Positions 1 through 7,260 of a DNA stretch of 37,680 bases are shown piece after piece. The stretch covers positions 1-37,680 of the forward strand of contig JAFWLF010000127.1 of assembly GCA_017511185.1 (NCBI GenBank), read 5' to 3'. A program made the translations under genes and the position numbers. Under the pieces are notes generated by a model. That model was not told the origin of the DNA and did no database searches. It saw only the letters and a list, made by a program, of their open reading frames with translations. Every line of letters begins with the position of its first letter. Position 1 is the first letter of the stretch. The stretch is from RGIG5612 sp017511185. GTDB lineage: Bacteria; Bacillota; Clostridia; Lachnospirales; Lachnospiraceae.

Positions 1-570
1 CTCTGTGCCGCACTGAGTGTTGTGTTTTGTATCATCCTGCACAAAACAGAGCACTTTTTAAAGAAGCTCCTGAAGAATCAGTATTTGAGGACAGTCGTCG
101 GCGGTGCACTGGTGATCGGTATCACACTCCTTTTGGGCACCAGGGATTATAACGGCGCCGGGGGTCCGTTGATCGAACAGGCATTAAATGGAAATGCCCT
201 CTGGTATTCCTTCCTGATCAAGATGATCCTAACGGCAATCACTTTAGGCGCCTGCTATAAAGGTGGTGAGATCATTCCGACGATTTTTGTCGGCGCAACG
301 TTTGGCTGTGTGGTGGCACCGCTTTTGGGATTGCCGGCAGCAACCGGTGCAGCACTGGGCATCTGTGGTCTTTTCTGTGGTGTGACAAACTGCCCGCTGG
401 CCAGCATTGCCCTTTGTTTTGAATTATTTGGCATTTCCGGTCTGCCTCTGTTTCTGATCGTTGCAGCAGTCAGTTTCCGTCTGTCCGGCTATTACAGTCT
501 GTACACCGGACAGAAGATCATGTATTCCAAATCACATCCGCTGCTGATCAACCGGAAGACGTGGAAATAG
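1..570 (+). CDS. CLC-family chloride (or fluoride) channel/antiporter, C-terminal part
   Basis: The reading frame is open from base 1, so the gene starts upstream of the window and only about the last 189 residues are present. They are very hydrophobic, with several membrane helices. A segment reading KGGEIIPTIFVGATFG is followed by a G/A-rich helix and GVTNCPLASIALCFELFG. This matches the second half of CLC proteins, where a G-x-F/I-x-P loop near helix N contributes to the anion pathway. The KGGE version of that loop is reminiscent of CLC-F fluoride exporters, but the selectivity-filter half is outside the window, so the ion cannot be assigned. No regulatory CBS domains follow; the protein ends soon after the last helix with a short basic tail. 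The next gene, rpsO, has its own promoter, so this gene probably ends a separate transcript. Confidence 0.8.
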   Translation, partial: LCAALSVVFCIILHKTEHFLKKLLKNQYLRTVVGGALVIGITLLLGTRDYNGAGGPLIEQALNGNALWYSFLIKMILTAITLGACYKGGEIIPTIFVGATFGCVVAPLLGLPAATGAALGICGLFCGVTNCPLASIALCFELFGISGLPLFLIVAAVSFRLSGYYSLYTGQKIMYSKSHPLLINRKTWK

Positions 571-600
571 CATAAATAAAGGATTTTTCAGATATTTTGA

Positions 601-629
601 TTGACAATTGGTATAATTACTGATAATCT
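601..629 (+). promoter_or_regulatory. Promoter for rpsO (and possibly pnp)
   Basis: A perfect -35 box TTGACA lies at 601-606. It is followed by TAATCT at 624-629 (17-base spacer) or GATAAT at 622-627 (15-base spacer) as the -10 box. It sits in the gap between the CLC gene and rpsO and would start transcription near 635. Which -10 is used cannot be decided by eye. Confidence 0.65.
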
Positions 630-634
630 ATACA

Positions 635-718
635 GGCTGTGAGCCTTTTCTTGGAAACAGGACACTCCAACCTTTTCTCAGAAAATGGCGGTTTTAATAA
701 GAAGGAGGATTTTTCATT
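635..718 (+). promoter_or_regulatory. Structured 5' leader of rpsO
   Basis: The predicted untranslated leader holds three small inverted repeats: GGCT/AGCC (635-638 with 642-645), TTGGA/TCCAA (651-655 with 666-670) and TTTTC/GAAAA (673-677 with 681-685). A strong GAAGGAGG ribosome binding site follows at 701-708. Ribosomal protein S15 represses its own mRNA in several bacteria by binding a structured leader, so this may be an autoregulatory site. I cannot match it to a particular known S15-leader class. Confidence 0.3.
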
Positions 719-985
719 ATGATTACACAAGAAGTAAAAGCGCAGATCATCAAGGATTTCGGAAAAACACCGGAAGATACCGGATCTACAGAAGTTCAGG
801 TTGCTATCCTTACTTACAGGATCAAAGAACTGACCGAGCACCTGAAAACACATCAGAAGGATCACCACTCCAGAAGAGGTCTTCTGAAGATGGTAGGTAA
901 GAGAAGAGGTCTTCTGGATTACCTGATGAAGAAAGACATCAACGCTTACCGTGAACTGATCGAAAAACTTGGTATCAGAAAATAA
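719..985 (+). CDS. rpsO: 30S ribosomal protein S15
   Basis: This 88-residue protein has the normal length for S15. It contains the family's conserved stretches: GSTEVQVAILTYRI near residues 22-35, then HLKTHQKDHHSRRGLLKMVGKRRGLLDYL. S15 is a primary binder of the central domain of 16S rRNA and helps form bridges to the 50S subunit. The ATG follows a strong GAAGGAGG site at 701-708. Its position directly before pnp is the classic rpsO-pnp arrangement seen across bacteria. The gene has its own promoter upstream and a long hairpin immediately downstream. Confidence 0.97.
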   Translation: MITQEVKAQIIKDFGKTPEDTGSTEVQVAILTYRIKELTEHLKTHQKDHHSRRGLLKMVGKRRGLLDYLMKKDINAYRELIEKLGIRK

Positions 986-1001
986 TTAACAAGCATGTTC
1001 C

Positions 1002-1034
1002 AATAGACTTTAGGGATTTTCCTTAAAGTCTATT
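1002..1034 (+). terminator. Long perfect hairpin between rpsO and pnp
   Basis: Bases 1002-1015 pair with 1021-1034 (arms beginning AATAGACTTTA and ending TAAAGTCTATT, extended by GGG/CCT with one wobble) around a 5-base loop. That gives about 14 pairs. The sequence after it (GTTATATAGG) is only weakly U-rich, so it is probably a leaky terminator or an RNase processing/stability element. In E. coli the rpsO-pnp junction carries both an attenuating terminator and an RNase III site; the analogy here is inference. Confidence 0.7.
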
Positions 1035-1112
1035 GTTATATAGGCATATGGCCTGGAAGAAGAAGGAAAAAAAGACAAAAATGGGGCATACCGCCCAGAA
1101 GAAGGAGAACAA

Positions 1113-3269
1113 ATGAGCAAAGAATTCAAAACGTATGAAATGGAACTCGCAGGCAGAACATTGAAGGCAGAGATCGGCCGCGTTGCTGCACAGGCAAACG
1201 GCGCTGTCTTAATGCACTATGGTGATACGGTTGTTCTGTCTACTGCAACTGCATCGGAGAAGCCGCGTGATGGCATCGATTTCTTCCCGCTGAGTGTGGA
1301 TTTTGAAGAAAAAATGTATTCCGTCGGCAAGATCCCGGGAGGATTTACAAGAAGAGAAGGACGTCCATCCGACAATGCTATCTTAACCAGCCGTGTCATT
1401 GACCGTCCAATGCGTCCACTGTTCCCGAAGGATTACAGAAACGATGTTGTATTAAACAACCTGGTCATGAGTGTGGACCCGGACTGCTCCGCAGAGCTTA
1501 CCGCTATGTTAGGAAGCGCACTGGCAACCTGCATTTCAGATATTCCGTTTGATGGTCCGGTCGCTATGACGCAGGTCGGCCTTGTAGATGGAAAACTGGT
1601 TTTCAATCCGAACGAAGAAGAAAAACTGGCAACCGATCTGTCTCTGACAGTTGCATCTACACCGGAAAAAGTTATCATGATCGAAGCTGGTGCAAAAGAA
1701 GTTCCGGAAGATAAAATGGTAGAGGCTATTTTTGCCGCACATGAACTGAATAAAGAGGTCAACGCATTCTTCGCTAAGATCATCGCAGAAGTCGGCAAAG
1801 AAAAACATGAGTATGAGCGTCATGTGATCCCGGAAGAGGTCGCAGAAGCAATTGAAAAATTAGTTCCTGCTGAAGAAATGGAAGAAGCAGTTTTTGCTGA
1901 TGAAAAACAGGTTCGTGACGCCAATATCGCAAAGGTCACTGAAAAGGTGGAAGAAGCATTTGCCGAGGAGCATGAAGACTGGCTGGACTATGTTGGAGAA
2001 GCTATTTATGCTTACCAGAAAAAGACTGTTCGTAAAATGATCCTGAAAGATCACAAACGTCCGGATGGCCGTGCAATCGACCAGATCCGTCCGCTGTCTG
2101 CAGAGATTGATCTGCTTCCAAGAGCACATGGTTCAGGTATGTTCACCCGTGGACAGACACAGATCATGACGGCTACCACTTTGGGACCTTTAAGCGAAGC
2201 ACAGAAAATTGATGGTCTGGATGTACATGTTACTTCCAAGAGATATATGCATCAGTACAATTTCCCGGGATATTCTGTAGGTGAAGCAAAACCAAACCGC
2301 AGCCCGGGACGTCGTGAGATCGGTCATGGCGCATTGGCTGAAAGAGCACTGCTGCCGGTCCTTCCGAGTGAGCAGGAATTCCCATATGCACTGCGTCTGG
2401 TTTCTGAAACATTTGAATCAAATGGTTCTACCAGCCAGGCATCTGTATGTGCATCTACCCTCAGCCTTATGGCAGCAGGTGTTCCGATCAAACGTCCGGT
2501 AGCAGGTATTTCCTGCGGTCTGGTGACCGGAGACTCCGATGATGATTATCTGGTACTGACAGATATCCAGGGTCTGGAAGATTTCTTCGGTGATATGGAC
2601 TTTAAGGTTGCAGGTACCGATGTAGGTATTACAGCGATCCAGATGGATATTAAGATCCATGGTCTGACCAGAGCTATCGTGGAAGAGGCAATTGCAAGAG
2701 CAAAACAGGCAAGAACCTATATCCTGCACGAAGTTATGCTTCCGGTCATCGCAGAGCCTAGAAAAGAAGTTGGCAAATATGCTCCGAAGATCATCAGCAT
2801 GCAGATCGATCCGGATAAGATCGGTGATGTGGTCGGTAAGCAGGGCAAGGTCATCAACGAGATCATTGCAAGAACCGGCGTGAAGATCGATATTAACGAT
2901 GACGGTCTGGTTTCTATCTGCGGTGTTGAAAAAGATAAACTGGAAGAAGCACGCGATATGATCGATACGATCGTTTCTGAGTTTGAAGAGGGCCGGATCT
3001 ACGAAGGAACCGTTGTTTCTATCAAAGACTTTGGCGCATTCCTCGAGTTTGCACCTGGTAAAGAAGGCATGGTCCATATCTCCAAGATCGCTCCGACAAG
3101 GATCAATCATGTAGAGGATGTTCTTACATTAGGCGATGTGGTCAAAGCAAAATGTATGGGCAAAGACAAGATGGGCAGAGTTTCCTTCAGCATCAAAGAT
3201 GCAAACAGAGACATGCAGAAAGAGCAGAGGAAAGAAGCTCAAAAAGAAACAACTGAGGAAGTTGAATAA
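1113..3269 (+). CDS. pnp: Polyribonucleotide nucleotidyltransferase (PNPase)
   Basis: This cytoplasmic 3'-5' exoribonuclease degrades RNA phosphorolytically and acts in mRNA turnover and RNA quality control. The 718-residue length is typical. The order is a first RNase PH core (about 10-230), an all-helical linker, a second RNase PH core (about 320-540) with NRSPGRREIGHGALAERAL, a KH domain with VVGKQGKVINEI near 572, and an S1 RNA-binding domain starting at GRIYEGTVVSIKDFGAFLEF (about 626). A short charged tail, rich in Glu and Lys, ends the protein. The ATG has a GAAGGAGA site just upstream and overlaps the stop of an 11-codon mini-ORF. A strong terminator follows. Confidence 0.98.
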   Translation: MSKEFKTYEMELAGRTLKAEIGRVAAQANGAVLMHYGDTVVLSTATASEKPRDGIDFFPLSVDFEEKMYSVGKIPGGFTRREGRPSDNAILTSRVIDRPMRPLFPKDYRNDVVLNNLVMSVDPDCSAELTAMLGSALATCISDIPFDGPVAMTQVGLVDGKLVFNPNEEEKLATDLSLTVASTPEKVIMIEAGAKEVPEDKMVEAIFAAHELNKEVNAFFAKIIAEVGKEKHEYERHVIPEEVAEAIEKLVPAEEMEEAVFADEKQVRDANIAKVTEKVEEAFAEEHEDWLDYVGEAIYAYQKKTVRKMILKDHKRPDGRAIDQIRPLSAEIDLLPRAHGSGMFTRGQTQIMTATTLGPLSEAQKIDGLDVHVTSKRYMHQYNFPGYSVGEAKPNRSPGRREIGHGALAERALLPVLPSEQEFPYALRLVSETFESNGSTSQASVCASTLSLMAAGVPIKRPVAGISCGLVTGDSDDDYLVLTDIQGLEDFFGDMDFKVAGTDVGITAIQMDIKIHGLTRAIVEEAIARAKQARTYILHEVMLPVIAEPRKEVGKYAPKIISMQIDPDKIGDVVGKQGKVINEIIARTGVKIDINDDGLVSICGVEKDKLEEARDMIDTIVSEFEEGRIYEGTVVSIKDFGAFLEFAPGKEGMVHISKIAPTRINHVEDVLTLGDVVKAKCMGKDKMGRVSFSIKDANRDMQKEQRKEAQKETTEEVE

Positions 3270-3297
3270 TCAAAATCAGCTATATTGCTGTATGGAT

Positions 3298-3336
3298 GTC
3301 GGCATTGCATTTCGCAATGCCGACGTTTATAATTTT
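3298..3336 (+). terminator. Intrinsic terminator after pnp
   Basis: GTCGGCATTGC at 3298-3308 pairs perfectly with GCAATGCCGAC at 3314-3324 around a 5-base loop, followed by GTTTATAATTTT. An 11-pair, GC-rich stem with a T-rich tail directly after the pnp stop is a convincing terminator. Confidence 0.85.
3305..3333 (+). promoter_or_regulatory. Possible promoter for the ABC transporter genes, overlapping the pnp terminator
   Basis: A perfect TATAAT at 3328-3333 lies in the T-rich tail of the pnp terminator. At exactly 17 bases upstream is TTGCAT (3305-3310), which matches the -35 consensus only in TTG and lies inside the terminator stem. The placement suits the ABC genes that start at 3378, but the weak -35 makes the call uncertain. 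Confidence 0.35.
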
Positions 3337-3377
3337 CAGGTAAAAAAGTCTGAAAAAAAGGCGTTCATCAGAGAATT

Positions 3378-4082
3378 ATGAGTTATATAGAACTGAAAAA
3401 TGTTGTAAAGGAATATGCCTCTTCCGGCGCCGTCACACTGCGTGCAGTTGACGGAATGAGTTTTGAGATTGAAAAAGGAGAATTTGTCGTAATTGTGGGG
3501 CCATCCGGTGCCGGGAAAACGACGGTCCTGAATATGCTGGGAGGAATGGATACCATTACGTCCGGAGAAATCTGGGTGGATGGAGCGGATATTTCCAAAT
3601 ATAATGCAAAACAGCTGACAAAATACCGCCGGTTTGATGTCGGCTTTGTCTTTCAGTTTTATAATCTGGTGCCAAACTTTACGGCATTGGAAAATGTGGA
3701 GCTGGCAAACCAGATCAGTAAGAACCCGCTGAATGCGAAAGATATCATGGAGGAAGTGGGCCTTTCGGAGCGGCTGGATAACTTTCCGGCACAGCTTTCC
3801 GGAGGAGAACAGCAGAGAGTTTCAATTGCCCGTGCATTGGCGAAAAATCCAAAGCTTATGCTTTGCGATGAGCCGACCGGCGCATTAGATTACAATACCG
3901 GCAAGACGATCCTGAAACTGCTTTCTGATATGTGTAAGGAAAAAGAAATGACAGTTATCGTGATCACCCATAACCAGGCGATCGCGCCAATGGCTGACCG
4001 CATTATCAATATTAAAAACGGAAAAGTGGAAAAGGTAGAAATGAATGAGTCTCCTGTTTCCATTGACGAAATAGAATGGTAG
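3378..4082 (+). CDS. ABC transporter ATP-binding protein, MacB/LolD type
   Basis: This 234-residue ATPase energises the FtsX-type permease encoded next to it. It shows Walker A GPSGAGKTT (about 42-50), a Q-loop region FQFYNLVPNFTALENV, the ABC signature LSGGEQQR (about 139) and Walker B LMLCDEPTGALD. These are the usual features of the LolD/MacB/FtsE branch, whose partners are FtsX-like permeases that often act mechanically on the outer face of the membrane rather than importing a solute. The ATG has no close strong ribosome binding site; the nearest purine run is about 14 bases upstream. The stop is 10 bases before the permease start, so the two are almost certainly one operon. The substrate is unknown; no two-component system or bacteriocin gene is adjacent to suggest drug or peptide export. 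Confidence 0.92.
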   Translation: MSYIELKNVVKEYASSGAVTLRAVDGMSFEIEKGEFVVIVGPSGAGKTTVLNMLGGMDTITSGEIWVDGADISKYNAKQLTKYRRFDVGFVFQFYNLVPNFTALENVELANQISKNPLNAKDIMEEVGLSERLDNFPAQLSGGEQQRVSIARALAKNPKLMLCDEPTGALDYNTGKTILKLLSDMCKEKEMTVIVITHNQAIAPMADRIINIKNGKVEKVEMNESPVSIDEIEW

Positions 4083-4092
4083 GAAAAAGGCA

Positions 4093-7000
4093 TTGAAGAT
4101 ACTCCACAAGGATGTATTTCGTGAAATCAAAAATTCTGTGGGACGGTTCGTGTCCCTTTTTCTTATTGTGTTCATTGGAGTTGCTTTTTATGCCGGTATC
4201 CGGTCCTGCCATCCGGATATGCAGGTCAGTGCAGATACCTTCTATGACCAGACAAATCTGGCCGATATCCGTGTCATGTCTGCCCTGGGTATCACAGAAG
4301 ACGATGTCCGGGCATTATCCAAAGTAAAAGGCGTAGAAAAGGTCATTGGCACCTATGGGTACGATTTCCTTTGCAAATTAGATGATCAGCAGTATGTCGT
4401 CCATGTGATGGCGCAGACGGAAGGAATCAATGATATTGTTCTGAAATCCGGCAGAATGCCGCAGAAAGAAAATGAATGTCTGATCGATGACTATTATATG
4501 CGTATGCGGGATTACAGGATCGGCAGTGAAATAGAGCTGTTTTCCGGAAATGATACCGATCCTCTGGAAGTTATTTCAGAAAACAAGTTTGTGGTCACGG
4601 GCAGCTTTGTTTCTTCGGCTTATCTCTCCATGTCTATGGGTAATTCCGCTATTGGGTCCGGCCGGGTGGAAGGTCTGATGATCGTAAAGCCGGAAGTATT
4701 TCTGCTGGATGTATATACGGAGGCTGATATTCTGGTTGATGGAGCAAAAGACCTGCAGTGCTATTCTGATGATTATACAGATCTGATCAAAGAGGAAACG
4801 GACCAGATCAAAGAGATCGCTCCGACACAGGAAAAAATCCGTTATGACAGTGTGATCAGTGAGGCAAATGAAAAGCTGGCTGAAGCAAAAAAGGAATATG
4901 AAGACGGAAAAAAGAAGCTGGACGATGCAAAAAAAGAGTACGCGGATGGAAAACAAAAACTGGACGATGCAAAAGCACAGGTAAACAGCGGAAGTGCACA
5001 GATCGAGAGCGGATGGGCACAGGTCAATACCGGACAGGCAGCTTTGGATGATGCGAAAAAGCAGTATGAAGAAGCAAAGCAGGAATTTTTGATCCAGAAA
5101 GCTGTGGCTGAGGCGGAAATCAGCTTTCATCTGCAGGAATTGGAATACGTAAAAAATTATGTAGAAGAGCATTTTCCGATTGATTCCGAAGCAATCGAGG
5201 AGATCAAACAGTTTATTTATGAAATGACTGGCGAATATGTCGGACTGGATGGCTTGAATGAGATCATCAACGGGCTGAAAGCAGAAGTAGATGCAAAAAT
5301 TGCCGATGGACAGCGCCAGCTGGATGAAGCCTGGGCTCAGATTACCGCAAAAGAGGCGGAACTGGAAAATGCGAAGGCCCAGCTTTATCAGGCGGAAGCA
5401 GATGTTGCCTCAGCTAAAAAAGAAATAGAGGATGGAGAGAAAAAACTAAAGGATGCTGAAAAAGAAATCGCGGATGGTGAAGCAAAGCTGAAAGAAGCAG
5501 AAGAAGAATTAGACGAAGCTGAGCAGCAGATATCAAAAATTGAACGTTCGGAATGGTATGTCCTGAACCGCAATTATCTGACAGAATATTCCTCTTATAA
5601 ATCCGATGCGGAGCGGATCGGAAACATTGGAAAAGTTTTCCCGGTCATCTTCTTTATTGTCGCTGCATTGGTATGTCTGACAACTATGACACGTATGGTG
5701 GATGAGGAACGGACTACGATCGGTACGCTGAAAGCGCTGGGATACGGAAAAGCATCCATCATGCGAAAGTATCTCCTGTATGCACTTCTGGCAACGGCAC
5801 TGGGATCGGTTGGAGGCGCGCTGGTAGGCAGTAAAGTTCTTCCATACGTCATCCTTCATGTGTATAAACTACTGTATCCGAATATTGAGGTACTTGTTTA
5901 CCCATATTCTCTGGAGCATTGCCTGGTAGCCGGCGGTGCGGCGCTTGTCTGCATTATGGCAGCAACGTTGTTTGCCTGCACCAAATCCCTGATGGAAGTT
6001 CCTGCTTCCCTCATGCGGCCGGTTTCTCCAAAACAGGCCAGAAAACTCCTGTTGGAACGGATACCTTCTTTGTGGAGAAAAATCAGGTTCACCTGGAAAA
6101 ATGCACTTCGGAATTTTGTCCGCTACAAGAAACGGCTCTTTATGACTTTGTTCGGTATTTGCGGGTCCACAGCGCTGCTGTTGGTGGGATTTGGACTGAA
6201 AGATGCGATCAATACGATATTGTATGCCCAATATGGAGATATTTGCCTGTACGATGAGGTGATCAGTATCGATCAGGATGCTACGGAACGAAACCGGAAA
6301 GAGTTGGATGATGTACTGCAGAGCGATCTGCGGTTTGACAGCCATTTGTATATCTATCAGACATCGATCGACTGTGAATCAGAGAATTCGGAGGAAGTCC
6401 TGTCCTGCTTTATCTTTGTCCCGGAAGATCCGTCTAAAATGGATCAGAATATTATTTTGAAAGACCGGAAAACAAAAGAGCAGTTTTCTTTAAATGATAC
6501 AAAAGTCATTATTACAGAAAAAATGGCCAATGTACTGAATGTAAAAGAAGGAGATGAGCTGACGATCTCCGTCGGGCAGAAAGACCCGAAAAAGGTAACG
6601 ATAGGTAAGATCGCTGAGAATTATATCTATCATTACATCTACATGACACCAGTTTTATATGAAAAGCTTTATGGATCTATGCCGGAGTATAATGCTGTTA
6701 CGGTTGTTAACAGAGAGGGAACGGAAATAGATCCGGATGAACTGGGAAACGAATATCTGGCTTATGATGCGGTTGGCGGCGTAGCCAGCATCTCAACTAT
6801 GAAGGATAAATTTGCAGACATGCTGAAAAGCCTTGACTCCATCACCTGGGTTTTGATCATCTGTGCCGGGGCTTTGACGTTTGTGGTTCTGTATAATCTG
6901 AATAATATCAATATCAGCGAGAGAAGACGGGAACTTGCGACGCTGAAAGTGCTGGGTTTCTATGATATCGAGCTGAGTCAGTATATTTACCGGGAAAATG

Positions 7001-7233
7001 TGCTGATCACGATCATCGGGATCGCGCTGGGTATTCTGGGCGGTTATTTCCTGAACCGGTTTGTGGTTACCACGGTGGAAGTAGACATCGTGATGTTCGG
7101 CCGGCAGATCTTTGCCATGAGTTTCGTAAAGAGTATATTGATCGCTATTGCTTTTACTGTCATTGTCAATCTTATCGTACACTTTAAATTAAAGAAGATA
7201 GATATGGCGACCTCCTTAAAGAGTGTTGAATAA
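4093..7233 (+). CDS. Large FtsX-type ABC transporter permease with coiled-coil ectodomain
   Basis: This 1046-residue membrane protein starts at a TTG 8 bases after an AGGA ribosome binding site. A membrane segment (about 14-36) leads into an extracellular region. Much of residues 250-490 is predicted long coiled coil built from 14-residue units of the AKKEYEDGKKKLDD kind. The FtsX core follows at about 515-640, with a hydrophobic helix, TTMTRMVDEERTTIGTLKALGYG and two further helices. A second half repeats the plan: TWKNALRNFVRYKKRLFMTLFG, an ectodomain, then NLNNINISERRRELATLKVLGFYDIE and the last helices. The paired RR/E-LATLK-type motifs are typical of FtsX permeases. With the upstream ATPase it probably forms a MacB-like mechanotransmitter. 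Export of a lipid or lipopeptide, or regulation of an extracellular enzyme, are both possible. Confidence 0.9.
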   Translation: MKILHKDVFREIKNSVGRFVSLFLIVFIGVAFYAGIRSCHPDMQVSADTFYDQTNLADIRVMSALGITEDDVRALSKVKGVEKVIGTYGYDFLCKLDDQQYVVHVMAQTEGINDIVLKSGRMPQKENECLIDDYYMRMRDYRIGSEIELFSGNDTDPLEVISENKFVVTGSFVSSAYLSMSMGNSAIGSGRVEGLMIVKPEVFLLDVYTEADILVDGAKDLQCYSDDYTDLIKEETDQIKEIAPTQEKIRYDSVISEANEKLAEAKKEYEDGKKKLDDAKKEYADGKQKLDDAKAQVNSGSAQIESGWAQVNTGQAALDDAKKQYEEAKQEFLIQKAVAEAEISFHLQELEYVKNYVEEHFPIDSEAIEEIKQFIYEMTGEYVGLDGLNEIINGLKAEVDAKIADGQRQLDEAWAQITAKEAELENAKAQLYQAEADVASAKKEIEDGEKKLKDAEKEIADGEAKLKEAEEELDEAEQQISKIERSEWYVLNRNYLTEYSSYKSDAERIGNIGKVFPVIFFIVAALVCLTTMTRMVDEERTTIGTLKALGYGKASIMRKYLLYALLATALGSVGGALVGSKVLPYVILHVYKLLYPNIEVLVYPYSLEHCLVAGGAALVCIMAATLFACTKSLMEVPASLMRPVSPKQARKLLLERIPSLWRKIRFTWKNALRNFVRYKKRLFMTLFGICGSTALLLVGFGLKDAINTILYAQYGDICLYDEVISIDQDATERNRKELDDVLQSDLRFDSHLYIYQTSIDCESENSEEVLSCFIFVPEDPSKMDQNIILKDRKTKEQFSLNDTKVIITEKMANVLNVKEGDELTISVGQKDPKKVTIGKIAENYIYHYIYMTPVLYEKLYGSMPEYNAVTVVNREGTEIDPDELGNEYLAYDAVGGVASISTMKDKFADMLKSLDSITWVLIICAGALTFVVLYNLNNINISERRRELATLKVLGFYDIELSQYIYRENVLITIIGIALGILGGYFLNRFVVTTVEVDIVMFGRQIFAMSFVKSILIAIAFTVIVNLIVHFKLKKIDMATSLKSVE
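4885..5052 (+). repeat. Tandem 42-base (14-residue) coiled-coil repeats in the ABC permease
   Basis: Four consecutive 42-base units start at 4885, 4927, 4969 and 5011. The first two are nearly identical at protein level (AKKEYEDGKKKLDD and AKKEYADGKQKLDD); the next two are diverged (AKAQVNSGSAQIES, GWAQVNTGQAALDD). A partial fifth unit follows at 5053. Fourteen residues equals two heptads, which fits a coiled coil grown by internal duplication. Confidence 0.75.
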
Positions 7234-7254
7234 AGGCTCAAAAAATAGTAAAAT
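7226..7254 (+). promoter_or_regulatory. Candidate promoter immediately before ftsK
   Basis: TTGAAT (7226-7231) and TAAAAT (7249-7254) are separated by exactly 17 bases. Transcription would begin at about 7260-7262, at or next to the ATG of ftsK at 7261. No Shine-Dalgarno sequence lies close to that ATG, which fits a leaderless or near-leaderless message. An overlapping TATACT at 7254-7259 is an alternative -10 without a matching -35. Confidence 0.45.
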
Positions 7255-7260
7255 ATACTG

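Noticed and set aside
2418..3110. 230-codon minus-strand open frame
   Set aside because: Antisense to pnp, whose frame carries the KH and S1 domains here.
4885..5560. Possible CRISPR or non-coding repeat array
   Set aside because: The 42-base units are in frame, diverge mainly at the protein level as coiled-coil heptads, and have no spacers.
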